Shown in pieces: positions 49,130 through 59,380 of a stretch of 64,000 nucleotides of DNA. How positions within the stretch are numbered: position 1 is the stretch's first letter; every line of letters begins with the position of its first letter. The notes beneath the pieces were generated by a model. The model made no database searches. It was not told the origin of the DNA and was given only the letters and a program-made list of their open reading frames with translations. The DNA comes from Burkholderia pyrrocinia (GTDB lineage: Bacteria; Pseudomonadota; Gammaproteobacteria; Burkholderiales; Burkholderiaceae), in the NCBI RefSeq assembly GCF_003330765.1, contig NZ_CP024903.1, positions 1,984,001 through 2,048,000 on the forward strand, read 5' to 3'. The translations under genes were made by a program, and so were the position numbers.

Positions 49130-50434
49130 GGTTCATCGCAGGAAACCGTGGAGCGTTTGAGGGCGATTGCGTAACCTGACGCCTGATTCTATGGAGGTCA
49201 GGGGGAAGAATTGCTCGATCGCAAGGCGCTTCAGGCACTGGGCTGCTGGACCGGCTATCGGTTGGAACGGGTGGAATGGCCGGAAGGAGACGGCCATACG
49301 CTGTCGCTGCATCTGAAGCCAGTCAGCAAGGTCATGCACTGCGAACAGTGCGGCGCGCGCTGCCAGCAAATCCACGAGACGACGGTTCGGCGAGTGCGCG
49401 ATCTGCCACTGTTCGAGTACCGAGTCGTGCTGCATGTCCCCCGCCGTCGGGTCTGGTGCGCACACTGCGGCGGCCCGAGGCTGGAGAAGCTGACGTGGCT
49501 GGGCCGCTACCAGCGAGTGACGGAGCGGTTCGCCAAGGCCTGTGAGAAGCTGCTGCAAGCGGCCAGCGTGCAGGCGGTGGCAGCCTTCTACGACCTGGGC
49601 TGGCACACGGTCAAATCGATCGACAAGATGCGCTTGCGGGCTCGCGTGGCCGAGCCGGACTGGTCGACGATCCGCTATCTGGCAATGGACGAATTCGCGC
49701 TGCATAAGGGCCATCGCTACGCCACGGTGGTAGTTGATCCGATCGGCCGACAGGTGCTCTGGGTCGGCCCCGGACGTTCACGAGAAACGGCTCGAACCTT
49801 CTTCGAACAACTGCCCGAAGGCGTTGCCGAGCGCATCGAAGCGGTCGCGATCGACATGACCACGGCCTATGAGCTGGAGATCAAGGAGCAGTGCCCGCAA
49901 GCGGAAATCGTCTTTGACCTGTACCACGTCGTGGCCAAGTACGGCCGCGAAGTGATCGACAGGGTGCGAGTGGATCAGGCCAATCAACTACGACATGACA
50001 AGCCGGCCCGCAAGGTCCTGAAGTCCAGCCGCTGGCTGTTGCTGCGCAACCGTCACAACCTGAAACCAGAACAGGCCGTGCACCTGAAGGATCTGCTGGC
50101 CGCCAATCAGTCGCTGTTATGCGTCTACGTGCTGCGCGACGAACTCAAACGGCTCTGGTTCTACCGAAAGCCCGCCTGGGCGGAAAAGGCTTGGGGGCAA
50201 TGGTTCGAACAGGCTCAGCAAAGCGGGATCGCCGCGCTGCAAAAGTTCGCTCAGCGCTTGCAGGGTTACTGGCACGGAATCGTGACTCGCTGCCGTCATC
50301 CGCTCAATACCAGCGTCGTCGAAGGCATCAACAACACCATCAAGGTCATCAAGCGTCGGGCTTATGGGTACCGCGACGAGGAATACTTCTTCCTCAAAAT
50401 CCGCGCCGCGTTCCCCGGTAATCCGCGATGAACC
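49130..50434 (+). mobile_element. ISL3-family insertion sequence, complete
   Basis: This is a 1305-base element with inverted repeats starting GGTTCATCGC (49130-49139) and ending GCGATGAACC (50425-50434). It is flanked by the 8-base target duplication CTTTTTTT (49122-49129 and 50435-50442), as expected for ISL3. It carries one complete transposase. The insertion point is the T-tract of an intrinsic terminator. Confidence 0.9.
49211..50431 (+). CDS. ISL3-family transposase
   Basis: This is a 406-residue DDE transposase. The N-terminal zinc-binding part has Cys-Glu-Gln-Cys-Gly-Ala and Cys-Ala-His-Cys-Gly. The helix-turn-helix follows at about 95-150. The DDE domain starts at Ala-Met-Asp-Glu-Phe-Ala and includes Ala-Ile-Asp-Met-Thr, Phe-Asp-Leu-Tyr-His-Val-Val-Ala and the final Glu in Val-Val-Glu-Gly-Ile-Asn-Asn-Thr-Ile-Lys. 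The start is a TTG preceded by GGGGGAAG. The stop lies inside the right inverted repeat. Confidence 0.9.
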   Translation: MLDRKALQALGCWTGYRLERVEWPEGDGHTLSLHLKPVSKVMHCEQCGARCQQIHETTVRRVRDLPLFEYRVVLHVPRRRVWCAHCGGPRLEKLTWLGRYQRVTERFAKACEKLLQAASVQAVAAFYDLGWHTVKSIDKMRLRARVAEPDWSTIRYLAMDEFALHKGHRYATVVVDPIGRQVLWVGPGRSRETARTFFEQLPEGVAERIEAVAIDMTTAYELEIKEQCPQAEIVFDLYHVVAKYGREVIDRVRVDQANQLRHDKPARKVLKSSRWLLLRNRHNLKPEQAVHLKDLLAANQSLLCVYVLRDELKRLWFYRKPAWAEKAWGQWFEQAQQSGIAALQKFAQRLQGYWHGIVTRCRHPLNTSVVEGINNTIKVIKRRAYGYRDEEYFFLKIRAAFPGNPR

Positions 50435-50585
50435 CTTTTTTTGGCTACGCGCGATCTTTCATGTGCCGTACTGCGAGTACACATCGGCGAGCGAACACTT
50501 CCTCGAAAGACGCGGTTGATCGGTGAAATCTCGGTCCGGTCCCGAATACGCCACAGGATGACAGAACGATGGCATGTACGCCGCG

Positions 50586-50903
50586 TCAATGATGCATGTA
50601 CAACGAACGTGCCGGAGCGTGGCTCTGGACTGCTGCCCCCGAGTCAAATCCAGACGGCTGAGCGGACCCGTATCCCGATGCATCTGCGCGCCTCAATTCC
50701 GAAGACCGGATGCGCGCTTCGGCTTGCTGGATCGACTGCGGATAATGGATGTCCTTTCTGGCTGGGTTATAGCCGGCTTGCTCGAGTTGTACGATCTGGG
50801 CACGAACTTCCGCCCTGGTCAAGCCGCCATTCGACTGACCTGCCGAGGCAAACACGGGGGCGATGCCCACGACCAGCATGATGGTACCGATAGCGAACTT
50901 CAT
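50586..50903 (-). CDS. DUF4148-type secreted protein
   Basis: This is a 105-residue protein with a signal peptide (Met-Lys-Phe-Ala-Ile-Gly-Thr-Ile-Met-Leu; cleavage after Ala-Ser-Ala near 22). The DUF4148 signature follows (Leu-Thr-Arg-Ala-Glu-Val-Arg-Ala-Gln-Ile-Val-Gln-Leu-Glu-Gln-Ala-Gly-Tyr-Asn-Pro). The family is abundant in Burkholderia periplasms and has no known function. GGAGG lies 8 bases before the ATG. It stands alone upstream of the two-component system. Confidence 0.78.
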   Translation of the reverse strand: MKFAIGTIMLVVGIAPVFASAGQSNGGLTRAEVRAQIVQLEQAGYNPARKDIHYPQSIQQAEARIRSSELRRADASGYGSAQPSGFDSGAAVQSHAPARSLYMHH

Positions 50904-51155
50904 GATTTCAACCTCCAATGAACAGGGTCGGCATCCAAGGAAACCTCTTCTGCCGTAATGACAGCATGCCCCGCTCAACATGAAGGCAATGTTAACTGCG
51001 CGTCCTTGAGCGCATTAGCCATGACGTCGGCAGGTCCGGAGTAAGCCGATCGACACGGAACGACTGAAATCATGACGGCGCGTGCGTTTAGGAAACACTG
51101 CGCATCGCCTACCCTGCCCGAGAAGGAATGGCGACCTCATACCGTGGATGCCGAA

Positions 51156-52505
51156 TCAAGCCGACGCGGGCAACACGACACGAATGCCAAACCCCTTTCC
51201 ATCGAGCCCATCGATATACATGAACCTACCTCCAAGTTTGGTCACGATGCGCGCAACGATCGATAGCCCCAGCCCGCTGCCGCTTTCTTGATGGTCCGCA
51301 CCGCGAAAGAAGCGATCCTGCAATCGGGACAGATCTTCGTCCGAGACGCCGTGCCCGTCGTCCTGTACCTGGAGGCTGACCGCGCCGGCATCCTGCCACG
51401 ACGTGATTTCGACGCGCCCCTCTTCGCGACCGTACTTGATCGCGTTATCGACGAGGTTGTCTAGCAAGACACGCACCAGCGTCGACGGCGCATGTGCGAT
51501 GACTGGGCCGTCGACGCGCGAATTCAGCGCAATCCGCTTGCGATCCGCGCGCGTCTGGTGGTCGTTGATGCAGGTCTGCACCACGCGCGCGAGATCTATG
51601 TCCTCGCCAGCCATCGGTACCGTCTCGTCGAGTCGTGCGAGTGCAAGCAACTGGTCCGCTAGATGCGTGCTTCGGTCGACGCCCTCGACGACTCGTTGCA
51701 TTGCGCGCCGCTGACGGTCAGGATCGCGCGCCGTGAGCGCGACCTGCGCCTGAACCTTGAGCGCGGCGAGTGGGGTCTTGAGCTCATGTGCCGCGTCGCT
51801 GGTGAACGCGCGCTCGCGATCGAGCGATCCGCGCAGACGTTGCAGCAACGTGTTCAGTGCGGCGACTAGCGGCCGCACTTCGTCGGGAATGCCCTTCGTG
51901 CCGATTGCATCGAGACTGTCGGGCGAACGCGCCTCGATTGCCTCGGACAGCGTCCGTAGCGGCGTGAGGCTGCGTCCGATCGCCAGCCAGATCAACACGG
52001 CCAGCACGGGCAACGCGAATGCGAGCGGCCGGGCGACGCGACGCGCTACCTCCGCAGACAAATCCGAACGGTGTGAGCGTTGCTCGAAGATACGCACGGT
52101 ACGGCCGCGCGCGGCATCGGTCAGCACGTACGCGTGCCACTTCGGATTGCCGAACCGGATCGGGCTCGATGCGGCAGCGGGAAACACCGGTAGATCGAGC
52201 GAGTCAAGCCCCGGACTGGCGGCCAGGATGCGTCCGCCGGTATCGCTGACCTGATACAACATCCGCGGCGATGTATCGTTGTCGCCGTCATCGTCTTCCG
52301 ACGAACCGAGCGCGATGTCCGCAAAGACTGGGAGATCGGTGGCATCGAGCGCGGCGAACGCCCTGGCGATCTGCTCGATGCGGGTTTCGTCCCATTCCTC
52401 CGCTTCTTGAATCGCCTGGCGGTAGCTCGACAACAGCGAGTACGCCCAGACCACCACGACACCCGACAACACGAGCAAGGTGAGCCGTTGCCGGATCGAG
52501 CGCAT
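51156..52505 (-). CDS. sensor histidine kinase, QseC/PmrB-like
   Basis: This is a 449-residue membrane kinase. It has one transmembrane helix at about 8-26, a periplasmic domain (27-155) with an acidic Glu-Asp-Asp-Asp-Gly-Asp-Asn-Asp patch and a second helix at about 157-175. A HAMP region follows, then the phospho-acceptor Ala-Ala-His-Glu-Leu-Lys-Thr-Pro-Leu. The HATPase domain has Asn-Leu-Val-Asp-Asn-Ala and Gly-Ser-Gly-Leu-Gly-Leu. The acidic patch resembles iron- or polymyxin-sensing motifs of the PmrB group. It overlaps the response-regulator stop by one base. Confidence 0.85.
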   Translation of the reverse strand: MRSIRQRLTLLVLSGVVVVWAYSLLSSYRQAIQEAEEWDETRIEQIARAFAALDATDLPVFADIALGSSEDDDGDNDTSPRMLYQVSDTGGRILAASPGLDSLDLPVFPAAASSPIRFGNPKWHAYVLTDAARGRTVRIFEQRSHRSDLSAEVARRVARPLAFALPVLAVLIWLAIGRSLTPLRTLSEAIEARSPDSLDAIGTKGIPDEVRPLVAALNTLLQRLRGSLDRERAFTSDAAHELKTPLAALKVQAQVALTARDPDRQRRAMQRVVEGVDRSTHLADQLLALARLDETVPMAGEDIDLARVVQTCINDHQTRADRKRIALNSRVDGPVIAHAPSTLVRVLLDNLVDNAIKYGREEGRVEITSWQDAGAVSLQVQDDGHGVSDEDLSRLQDRFFRGADHQESGSGLGLSIVARIVTKLGGRFMYIDGLDGKGFGIRVVLPASA

Positions 52506-53167
52506 CACGATGCCTTCTCCACCACGTACCCGACGCCGCGGATCGTTCGGATCAGGTCGGCCCCCAGTTTCTTGCGCAGATTCGACACATGCACTTCGAT
52601 CGCATTGCTTTCGATTTCTTCGTTCCAGCCGTAGAGGCTGTCCTGGAGGCGCGCGCGGGACAACGGGCGCCCCTGGTTCGCCAGCAGTTCGACGAGCAAC
52701 GCGCATTCGCGCGAGGTCAGCGCGATCCGCTCGGTGCCGCGCGTCACCGTCATCAGCGCGGGGTCGATCGACATGTCGCCGTATTCGATCGTGTCGGTAC
52801 CGCGGCCCTGCGAACGGCGCACGAGCGCCCGGCAGCGGGCGAGCAGCTCGGTCAGGTCGAACGGCTTGCCGAGGTAGTCGTCGGCACCCGCGCTCAGGCC
52901 ACTCACGCGATCGGCCACCGTGTCGCGCGCGGTCATCACCAGCACCGGCGTATGGTCGCGGCGCTTGCGAAGCCAATCCAGCAATTCGACCCCCGACATG
53001 CGGGGCAGGCCGAGATCGAGCACGATGAGATCGTATGGCGTGGTTTCGAGCGCGAGCTGTGCATGCCTGCCGTCGTGCGCCCAGTCGACCGTCATGCCAG
53101 CGTCGATCAGGCCGTCTTCCACCCCGCTTCCGATCAGCTTGTCGTCTTCCACGAGTAGTACCCGCAT
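52505..53167 (-). CDS. OmpR-family response regulator, QseB/PmrA-like
   Basis: This is a 220-residue protein. The receiver domain has Glu-Asp-Asp near residues 7-9, the phosphorylated Asp in Leu-Asp-Leu-Gly-Leu-Pro (about 51) and Lys-Pro-Phe. The C-terminal winged helix has Leu-Thr-Ser-Arg-Glu-Cys-Ala-Leu-Leu, Asn-Ala-Ile-Glu-Val-His-Val-Ser-Asn-Leu-Arg-Lys-Lys-Leu and Ile-Arg-Thr-Ile-Arg-Gly-Val-Gly-Tyr. It is followed directly by its kinase. A PmrA/QseB-type dyad lies upstream at 53265. It is divergent from the cytochrome genes, which may be targets. Confidence 0.88.
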   Translation of the reverse strand: MRVLLVEDDKLIGSGVEDGLIDAGMTVDWAHDGRHAQLALETTPYDLIVLDLGLPRMSGVELLDWLRKRRDHTPVLVMTARDTVADRVSGLSAGADDYLGKPFDLTELLARCRALVRRSQGRGTDTIEYGDMSIDPALMTVTRGTERIALTSRECALLVELLANQGRPLSRARLQDSLYGWNEEIESNAIEVHVSNLRKKLGADLIRTIRGVGYVVEKAS

Positions 53168-53264
53168 GGCGTCGCGTTCCTGTTAGTTCCGCACATGGCG
53201 TCCATAGCCGCACGATAACCGCAGGCGCGGGCCGCCATCAAGTCGGTCGCGGAAAATTCCGGGC

Positions 53265-53281
53265 CTTAAGAATTCGTTAAC
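53265..53281. promoter_or_regulatory. PmrA/QseB-like response-regulator box
   Basis: The sequence CTTAAG, AATTC, GTTAAC presents two half-sites five bases apart, close to the PmrA/QseB consensus (CTTAAT-N5-CTTAAG). It lies about 98 bases before the regulator gene and 46 bases before the cytochrome b562-type gene, in position to control both. Confidence 0.5.
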
Positions 53282-53326
53282 GTCGGCACCCTAAGGTCGC
53301 GGTCACCGACATTCGCAATCGAATCG

Positions 53327-53707
53327 ATGACCATGAACAGCCTGTCGTTCCGACTCCGTTTCTGCGCAGCGCTGGCCGTGCTGCTTTCCGTGGCTACCGC
53401 GCCGGCCTGCGCCGGCGAGATCAAGACATTGATGAGGGACATGAAGCACGCGATGCAAGGTGCGACGAACAGCCGGACGATTCCCGAAATGAAAGCCTAT
53501 GTGGCCCGGCTCGAAAGCGATGCGCAACAGGCTAGCCGCCAGAGGTATCGTGATGACCAGCCGACCTATGACGAAGGAATGCGTACATTGCAGGGAGAAT
53601 TGACCGACGTCGACCGCGCGATCCAGGCCAACGATCTGTCAGCCGCCAAGCAAGCGCTACGACGGATCAACGGCACGAAAAAGCACTATCACGACCTTCT
53701 CGGCTGA
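53327..53707 (+). CDS. cytochrome b562-family periplasmic protein
   Basis: This is a 126-residue protein with a signal peptide (about 1-29, Ala-Cys-Ala-Gly region) and a four-helix bundle. Met in the first helix (Met-Arg-Asp-Met-Lys-His-Ala-Met) and a His in the C-terminal Lys-Lys-His-Tyr-His give the Met/His haem ligands of cytochrome b562. It probably shuttles electrons or binds haem in the periplasm. It is followed 43 bases later by cytochrome b561, a plausible membrane partner. Confidence 0.8.
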   Translation: MTMNSLSFRLRFCAALAVLLSVATAPACAGEIKTLMRDMKHAMQGATNSRTIPEMKAYVARLESDAQQASRQRYRDDQPTYDEGMRTLQGELTDVDRAIQANDLSAAKQALRRINGTKKHYHDLLG

Positions 53708-53750
53708 CTGCGGCCAACCACGCTTTTGCCACTGAACAGATATTCCCGTC

Positions 53751-54317
53751 ATGAAAATCGTCACCCGCTATCCGCTGTCGATCAGCGTACTGCACTGGCT
53801 GCTGGCCGTCGCGCTGATCGGCAACTTGATCGTCGGCCTGCTGCTGGACGACAACGAGGATCTCGTCGGTCTGCACAAGTCGATCGGCATCGTCATTCTC
53901 GGCCTTGTACTGGTTCGTCTCGGGAATCGGGTCCGAAAGCGACGCGTGTTGCCGCCGTCGATCAATCCGGTTGGCACGGCGGCCCGCCTCGTCGAACGCA
54001 CTGTCCACAGCCTGCTTTACGTGCTGATGCTCGTCATCCCGCTGCTCGGGTGGATGAAGACGAACGCCGCCGGGCACACGGCCAGTTGCTTCGGATTCTT
54101 TTCGTTACCGACGCTGGTGCCGAAAAGTCGTGCCATATCGCAGTGGCTAGGAGAACTGCATGCACTGACGGCATATGGACTTGTCGCATTGGTCGGCATC
54201 CATGTGCTCGGCGCATTGGCGCATCAGGTAATCCGGACGGAAAGCATTCTCCCCCGCATCCTGCCCTGGCCGACGCGCGCCGGACAGTATGAGGATCAGA
54301 CGGAGGATATTGTCTGA
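53751..54317 (+). CDS. cytochrome b561-family membrane protein
   Basis: This 188-residue protein has four transmembrane helices and His in Ser-Val-Leu-His-Trp, Gly-Leu-His-Lys-Ser, Val-His-Ser-Leu-Leu-Tyr, Glu-Leu-His-Ala and Val-Gly-Ile-His-Val. The His residues bind two b haems and move electrons across the inner membrane, often from quinol to periplasmic acceptors. It stands downstream of the b562-type gene and probably forms one transcription unit with it. The tail after residue 165 is polar. Confidence 0.83.
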   Translation: MKIVTRYPLSISVLHWLLAVALIGNLIVGLLLDDNEDLVGLHKSIGIVILGLVLVRLGNRVRKRRVLPPSINPVGTAARLVERTVHSLLYVLMLVIPLLGWMKTNAAGHTASCFGFFSLPTLVPKSRAISQWLGELHALTAYGLVALVGIHVLGALAHQVIRTESILPRILPWPTRAGQYEDQTEDIV

Positions 54318-54348
54318 AGCCAGAAATATGACTCGCGGTGACCGTGCC

Positions 54349-55692
54349 GGGGGTGTCAGAATTTCCGTGTTCAAGGCGGGTGGAGTAATTACACGGAAGG
54401 CCGAGCGAATCGATCTGCGTAAAGGATAGCGAATTGGTTCATGGCCGTCTTCCAGTCATGAGCGGCACTTCCCCAATTCGCGGTGATGTTGCGCAAGGCC
54501 AGCCAGATGAGTTTGGTGGCTGCCTCGTCGGTCGGGAAGTGACCCCGGGTCTTGATGATCTTGCGCAGCTGCGAGTTGATATTTTCAATCGCGTTCGTCG
54601 TGTAGATGATCTTGCGCACACCCGGCGGAAACGCAAAGAACGGGATCACGCGATCCCAGGCGTTGCGCCACGCGCTACTGACGGTCGGGAATTTCTGACC
54701 CCACGGCCCATCCGCAAACGCATCGAGTTCGGCCTGAGCTGCTTCCGCGCTGGGAGCGGCGTAGATCGGCTTGATCGCGGCGGCCAGTCCTCGGCGATCT
54801 TTCCAACTGGCGTAATCGAGGCTGTTGCGGATCAGATGGACGATACAGGTTTGCAGCGTAGTCGCCGGAAACACCACCGCCAGAGCTTCGGGCATGCCCT
54901 TAAGACCGTCGGTGACGGCGATCAGGATGTCGTGAACGCCGCGCGTCTTCAGATCGTTGAACACCTTCATCCAGAACTTGGCACCCTCGGTATTCTCGAT
55001 CCACAGGCCCAGGATCTCCCGGGTGCCGTCGGGCAGCACGCCCAGCGCCAGGTACACCGCCTTGTTGCGCACGACGGCGTCTTCGCGAATCTTGACCCGC
55101 AGTGCGTCGAAAAACACGACCGGATACATCGGTTCAAGCGGTCGGGCCTGCCAGGCAGTCACTTCGGCCATGACTTCGTCGGTGACCGAGCTGATGAAGT
55201 CGGGCGAGACCTCCGTACCGTACTGTTCCAGCAGGAAGCCCTGGATCTCGCGTACGGTCATGCCTCGGGCATACATGGCGACGATCTTGTCGTCGAAGCC
55301 GGTGAAGCGCCTTTCGTGCTTGGGAATCAGGACGGGTTCGAAGCTGCCGTCGCGGTCACGCGGCACCTCGATGCGGATCGGACCGTCTTCGGTCAGAACC
55401 GTCTTGGCGCCTTTGCCGTTGCGCTGATTCGTGGCGTTGGCCGGCTTGGCAGCACCGAGAGGGTAGCCGAGATGATGGTTCATCTCGCCGCCCAGCGCAC
55501 GCTCGATCAGCGCCTTCTTGAGCGCCAGCGTCGCGGCATTGATGGCTTCAGCCGTCATCGGGCCGTTGCCGAACTGCTCAAGCAGCTCGGCCGGAATCGC
55601 CGGCAGCGCCGCCGGCTGGGCTTTCGGTTTGCGAGGCATAAACTCTCCTTGAGAGCATGTTATGCCTTAAACACAAAATTCCTGACAGGCCC
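54349..55692 (-). mobile_element. IS256-family insertion sequence, complete
   Basis: This is a 1344-base element with related ends (GGGGGTGTCAGAATTTCC at the left; the reverse complement of the right end begins GGGCCTGTCAGGAATTTT). It is flanked by the 8-base duplication ACCGTGCC (54341-54348 and 55693-55700). It carries an intact transposase gene, so it may be active. Confidence 0.9.
54389..55639 (-). CDS. IS256-family transposase
   Basis: This 416-residue mutator-type DDE transposase has an N-terminal DNA-binding part (1-130). The catalytic domain shows Phe-Phe-Asp-Ala-Leu-Arg, Ile-Ala-Val-Thr-Asp-Gly-Leu-Lys-Gly, Cys-Ile-Val-His-Leu-Ile-Arg-Asn-Ser (the C/D-1H signature) and the late Glu in Thr-Thr-Asn-Ala-Ile-Glu-Asn. 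No internal stop was seen. The N-terminal 15 residues are Ala/Pro-rich. Confidence 0.9.
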   Translation of the reverse strand: MPRKPKAQPAALPAIPAELLEQFGNGPMTAEAINAATLALKKALIERALGGEMNHHLGYPLGAAKPANATNQRNGKGAKTVLTEDGPIRIEVPRDRDGSFEPVLIPKHERRFTGFDDKIVAMYARGMTVREIQGFLLEQYGTEVSPDFISSVTDEVMAEVTAWQARPLEPMYPVVFFDALRVKIREDAVVRNKAVYLALGVLPDGTREILGLWIENTEGAKFWMKVFNDLKTRGVHDILIAVTDGLKGMPEALAVVFPATTLQTCIVHLIRNSLDYASWKDRRGLAAAIKPIYAAPSAEAAQAELDAFADGPWGQKFPTVSSAWRNAWDRVIPFFAFPPGVRKIIYTTNAIENINSQLRKIIKTRGHFPTDEAATKLIWLALRNITANWGSAAHDWKTAMNQFAILYADRFARPSV

Positions 55693-55850
55693 ACCGTGCC
55701 GTTCAGGTCTCTTGGCTACAAGGATAAGCACAACACCTTCACCGACGGTGCGCAGGCGTCGAGCAATTCTCTCGAGGCTCAAAGCAACCGTTGGTCGCGC
55801 ATGCAACGTCAACCAGGCTCGTGCTCTACGCACAGCCCCTGCTTCCCGTC

Positions 55851-56540
55851 CTACGCATCTGAATGCGATGCGCCAGTGTGATCCTCCACACCCCTGACGC
55901 CTGGAATGCCCTCTGCTGCTACCCGCATCGCCTGGACCTCGTTCGGTGCCCAGGCGTAGTAGCCCCAAAGATGGACAATCCCGTTCTTGACGATCACATT
56001 GCGACCGGGAAAGCTCCATTTGCGACCTGCAATCTCGGCCAACAGCATGCCTCGAATCTCGCGATCGCTTAGAACCTGCTGCAAGTTCGGCGTCGACGGC
56101 GAAATCGCGAGTGCCTGAACCAGATTGGCTCGGCTCACGATCCCGACAACCTCATTGCCGCGCACGACGGGGACACGTCTGACGTGCGCCTTCTCAAGGA
56201 TGTGGGCCAACTCGTCGATCGGCGTCATCTCCTGAACGGTGACGACGTGCTTCGTCATGACATCCTTGACGAGATGCGCATGCGTTTTCACATAGTCGGC
56301 GGCATCGTCGCGGCGGGCAGTCAGCAGTTCCATCCACCAGGCGCGATGTGGCCTGTCCGTTTCTATCTCCACGCGTCGCACCAGATCCGACTCGCTGATC
56401 ATCCCGACCAACCGTCCATTCGCGTCGATCACTGGCGCGCCACTTATTCCATTCTCGACGAGAAGCGCTGCCGTTTGTTGAACTGTCATATCCGGTTTCA
56501 CGGAAACGACTACGGGTGTCATGACGTCAATGGCGTGCAT
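55851..56540 (-). CDS. CBS-domain and BON-domain protein
   Basis: This is a 229-residue protein with two CBS motifs (about 1-60 and 88-145: Val-Met-Thr-Pro, Pro-Val-Ile-Asp-Ala-Asn-Gly-Arg-Leu-Val-Gly-Met-Ile-Ser-Glu-Ser-Asp-Leu; Val-Met-Thr, Val-Val-Gly-Ile-Val-Ser-Arg). A BON domain at the C-terminus includes Val-Lys-Asn-Gly-Ile-Val-His-Leu-Trp-Gly. CBS pairs bind adenine nucleotides and could sense energy charge. It is divergent from the N-ATPase operon and has its own FNR box, so it may modulate that enzyme or be co-induced. AGGAGG precedes the ATG. Confidence 0.82.
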   Translation of the reverse strand: MHAIDVMTPVVVSVKPDMTVQQTAALLVENGISGAPVIDANGRLVGMISESDLVRRVEIETDRPHRAWWMELLTARRDDAADYVKTHAHLVKDVMTKHVVTVQEMTPIDELAHILEKAHVRRVPVVRGNEVVGIVSRANLVQALAISPSTPNLQQVLSDREIRGMLLAEIAGRKWSFPGRNVIVKNGIVHLWGYYAWAPNEVQAMRVAAEGIPGVRGVEDHTGASHSDA

Positions 56541-56635
56541 TGTCAGCCTCCTCGTACCTGTTTCAGTCATGCGCCAATAGCCGGCGCTTGCCTGTGTTTC
56601 CGATATCGAGATTAGGTGACGAGCGCACCGGCTCG

Positions 56636-56649
56636 TTGATGTGCATCAA
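56636..56649 (-). promoter_or_regulatory. FNR/Anr box for CBS-BON gene
   Basis: TTGAT-GTGC-ATCAA is a perfect FNR site. A TAATCT -10 box lies on the minus strand at 56609-56614, its centre 31 bases from the site centre. This is the class II layout (site at about -41.5) for the CBS-BON gene. Confidence 0.8.
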
Positions 56650-56742
56650 TCTGGCTTGCACAGCGCACATCGCCGGGTATCGCCGGCATTTTGGCGTGAA
56701 CGTCCCCATCCCCACCTCTCAGTCAGCTCGGCGACAGGCCCC

Positions 56743-56784
56743 TTGATCACGATCAATCGTCGACAGGATGCATCGCAGTAAATA
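56743..56784 (+). promoter_or_regulatory. FNR/Anr class II promoter of N-ATPase operon
   Basis: A perfect TTGAT-CACG-ATCAA box (56743-56756) precedes a TAAATA -10 element at 56779-56784, with the centres about 32 bases apart. This is class II spacing for activation of the N-ATPase operon starting at 56867. The FNR regulator at 43018 is the likely factor. Confidence 0.8.
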
Positions 56785-56812
56785 TTGGCTTGTGGCTTTT
56801 GCCAGTGACTAG

Positions 56813-58747
<1,935 letters not shown>

Positions 58748-58758
<11 letters not shown>

Positions 58759-59092
58759 TTCACGAAAAACCGCTCCTGGCCCGCGCGACCGGGACGTGAA
58801 AGCGCCCGAGCCCGCTGCGCCGGTACTCGAGCAAATCACGCAATGCGCCGTCCGGCGAGACCGGCAGGCGCGCGATGTACCGGAGCCGACACTGGGCTCC
58901 AGACTGGGGCAGATCGGCATGCTTGGCTGGATGATCGTGATTCCGGCCTTGCTGGCACTCTGGGCGGGCCATTGGCTCGACCGACATTTTCATACCGGCG
59001 TGTTTTTCTCAGCGCCGTTACTGATGCTGGGCGCTGCATTCGGTTTGTGGTCCGCGTGGCGCTGGATGCATCGCCAGGGCCCAGGGAGCTGA
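58748..59092 (+). CDS. atpQ: N-ATPase accessory subunit AtpQ
   Basis: This is a 114-residue protein with a polar N-terminal half and two transmembrane helices (about 62-80 and 86-104), similar to AtpI. In N-ATPase operons the gene between epsilon and AtpR is called atpQ. It is thought to help c-ring assembly or ion/Mg2+ handling. The start ATG overlaps the end of the epsilon gene by 11 bases. Other ATGs nearby are possible. Confidence 0.75.
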
Positions 59093-59095
59093 AAC

Positions 59096-59380
59096 ATGAT
59101 GCCAGTCCATCCATTGTGGATCCCCCTGCAGATGGCTGTCGGTGGCGTGACCGGTGGCGTCGTCGGGCTCGCCTATTTTGCGTCGCTACTCGCTAATGTG
59201 CGCTGGTACGTCAGGGATGCAATCAGCGTCGCCATCATCGTGCATCTCGTTCGTTTCGGCACGCTCGCTCTGGTGCTGTTCGGTCTGGCACATATCGGAT
59301 ACGTTGCGTTGCTGAGCGGCCTCGCCGGCATCATGCTCGCTCGCCGCGCGATGATCCGCTTGCCGGGAGGTTCGTCATGA
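59096..59380 (+). CDS. atpR: N-ATPase accessory subunit AtpR
   Basis: This is a 94-residue protein with three hydrophobic segments. AtpR is characteristic of N-ATPases and absent from housekeeping F-ATPases. Its Arg-containing middle helix (near Leu-Val-Arg-Phe) has been suggested to interact with the c-subunit carboxylates during assembly. The stop overlaps the start of subunit a (ATGA). The function here is by analogy. Confidence 0.75.
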   Translation: MMPVHPLWIPLQMAVGGVTGGVVGLAYFASLLANVRWYVRDAISVAIIVHLVRFGTLALVLFGLAHIGYVALLSGLAGIMLARRAMIRLPGGSS

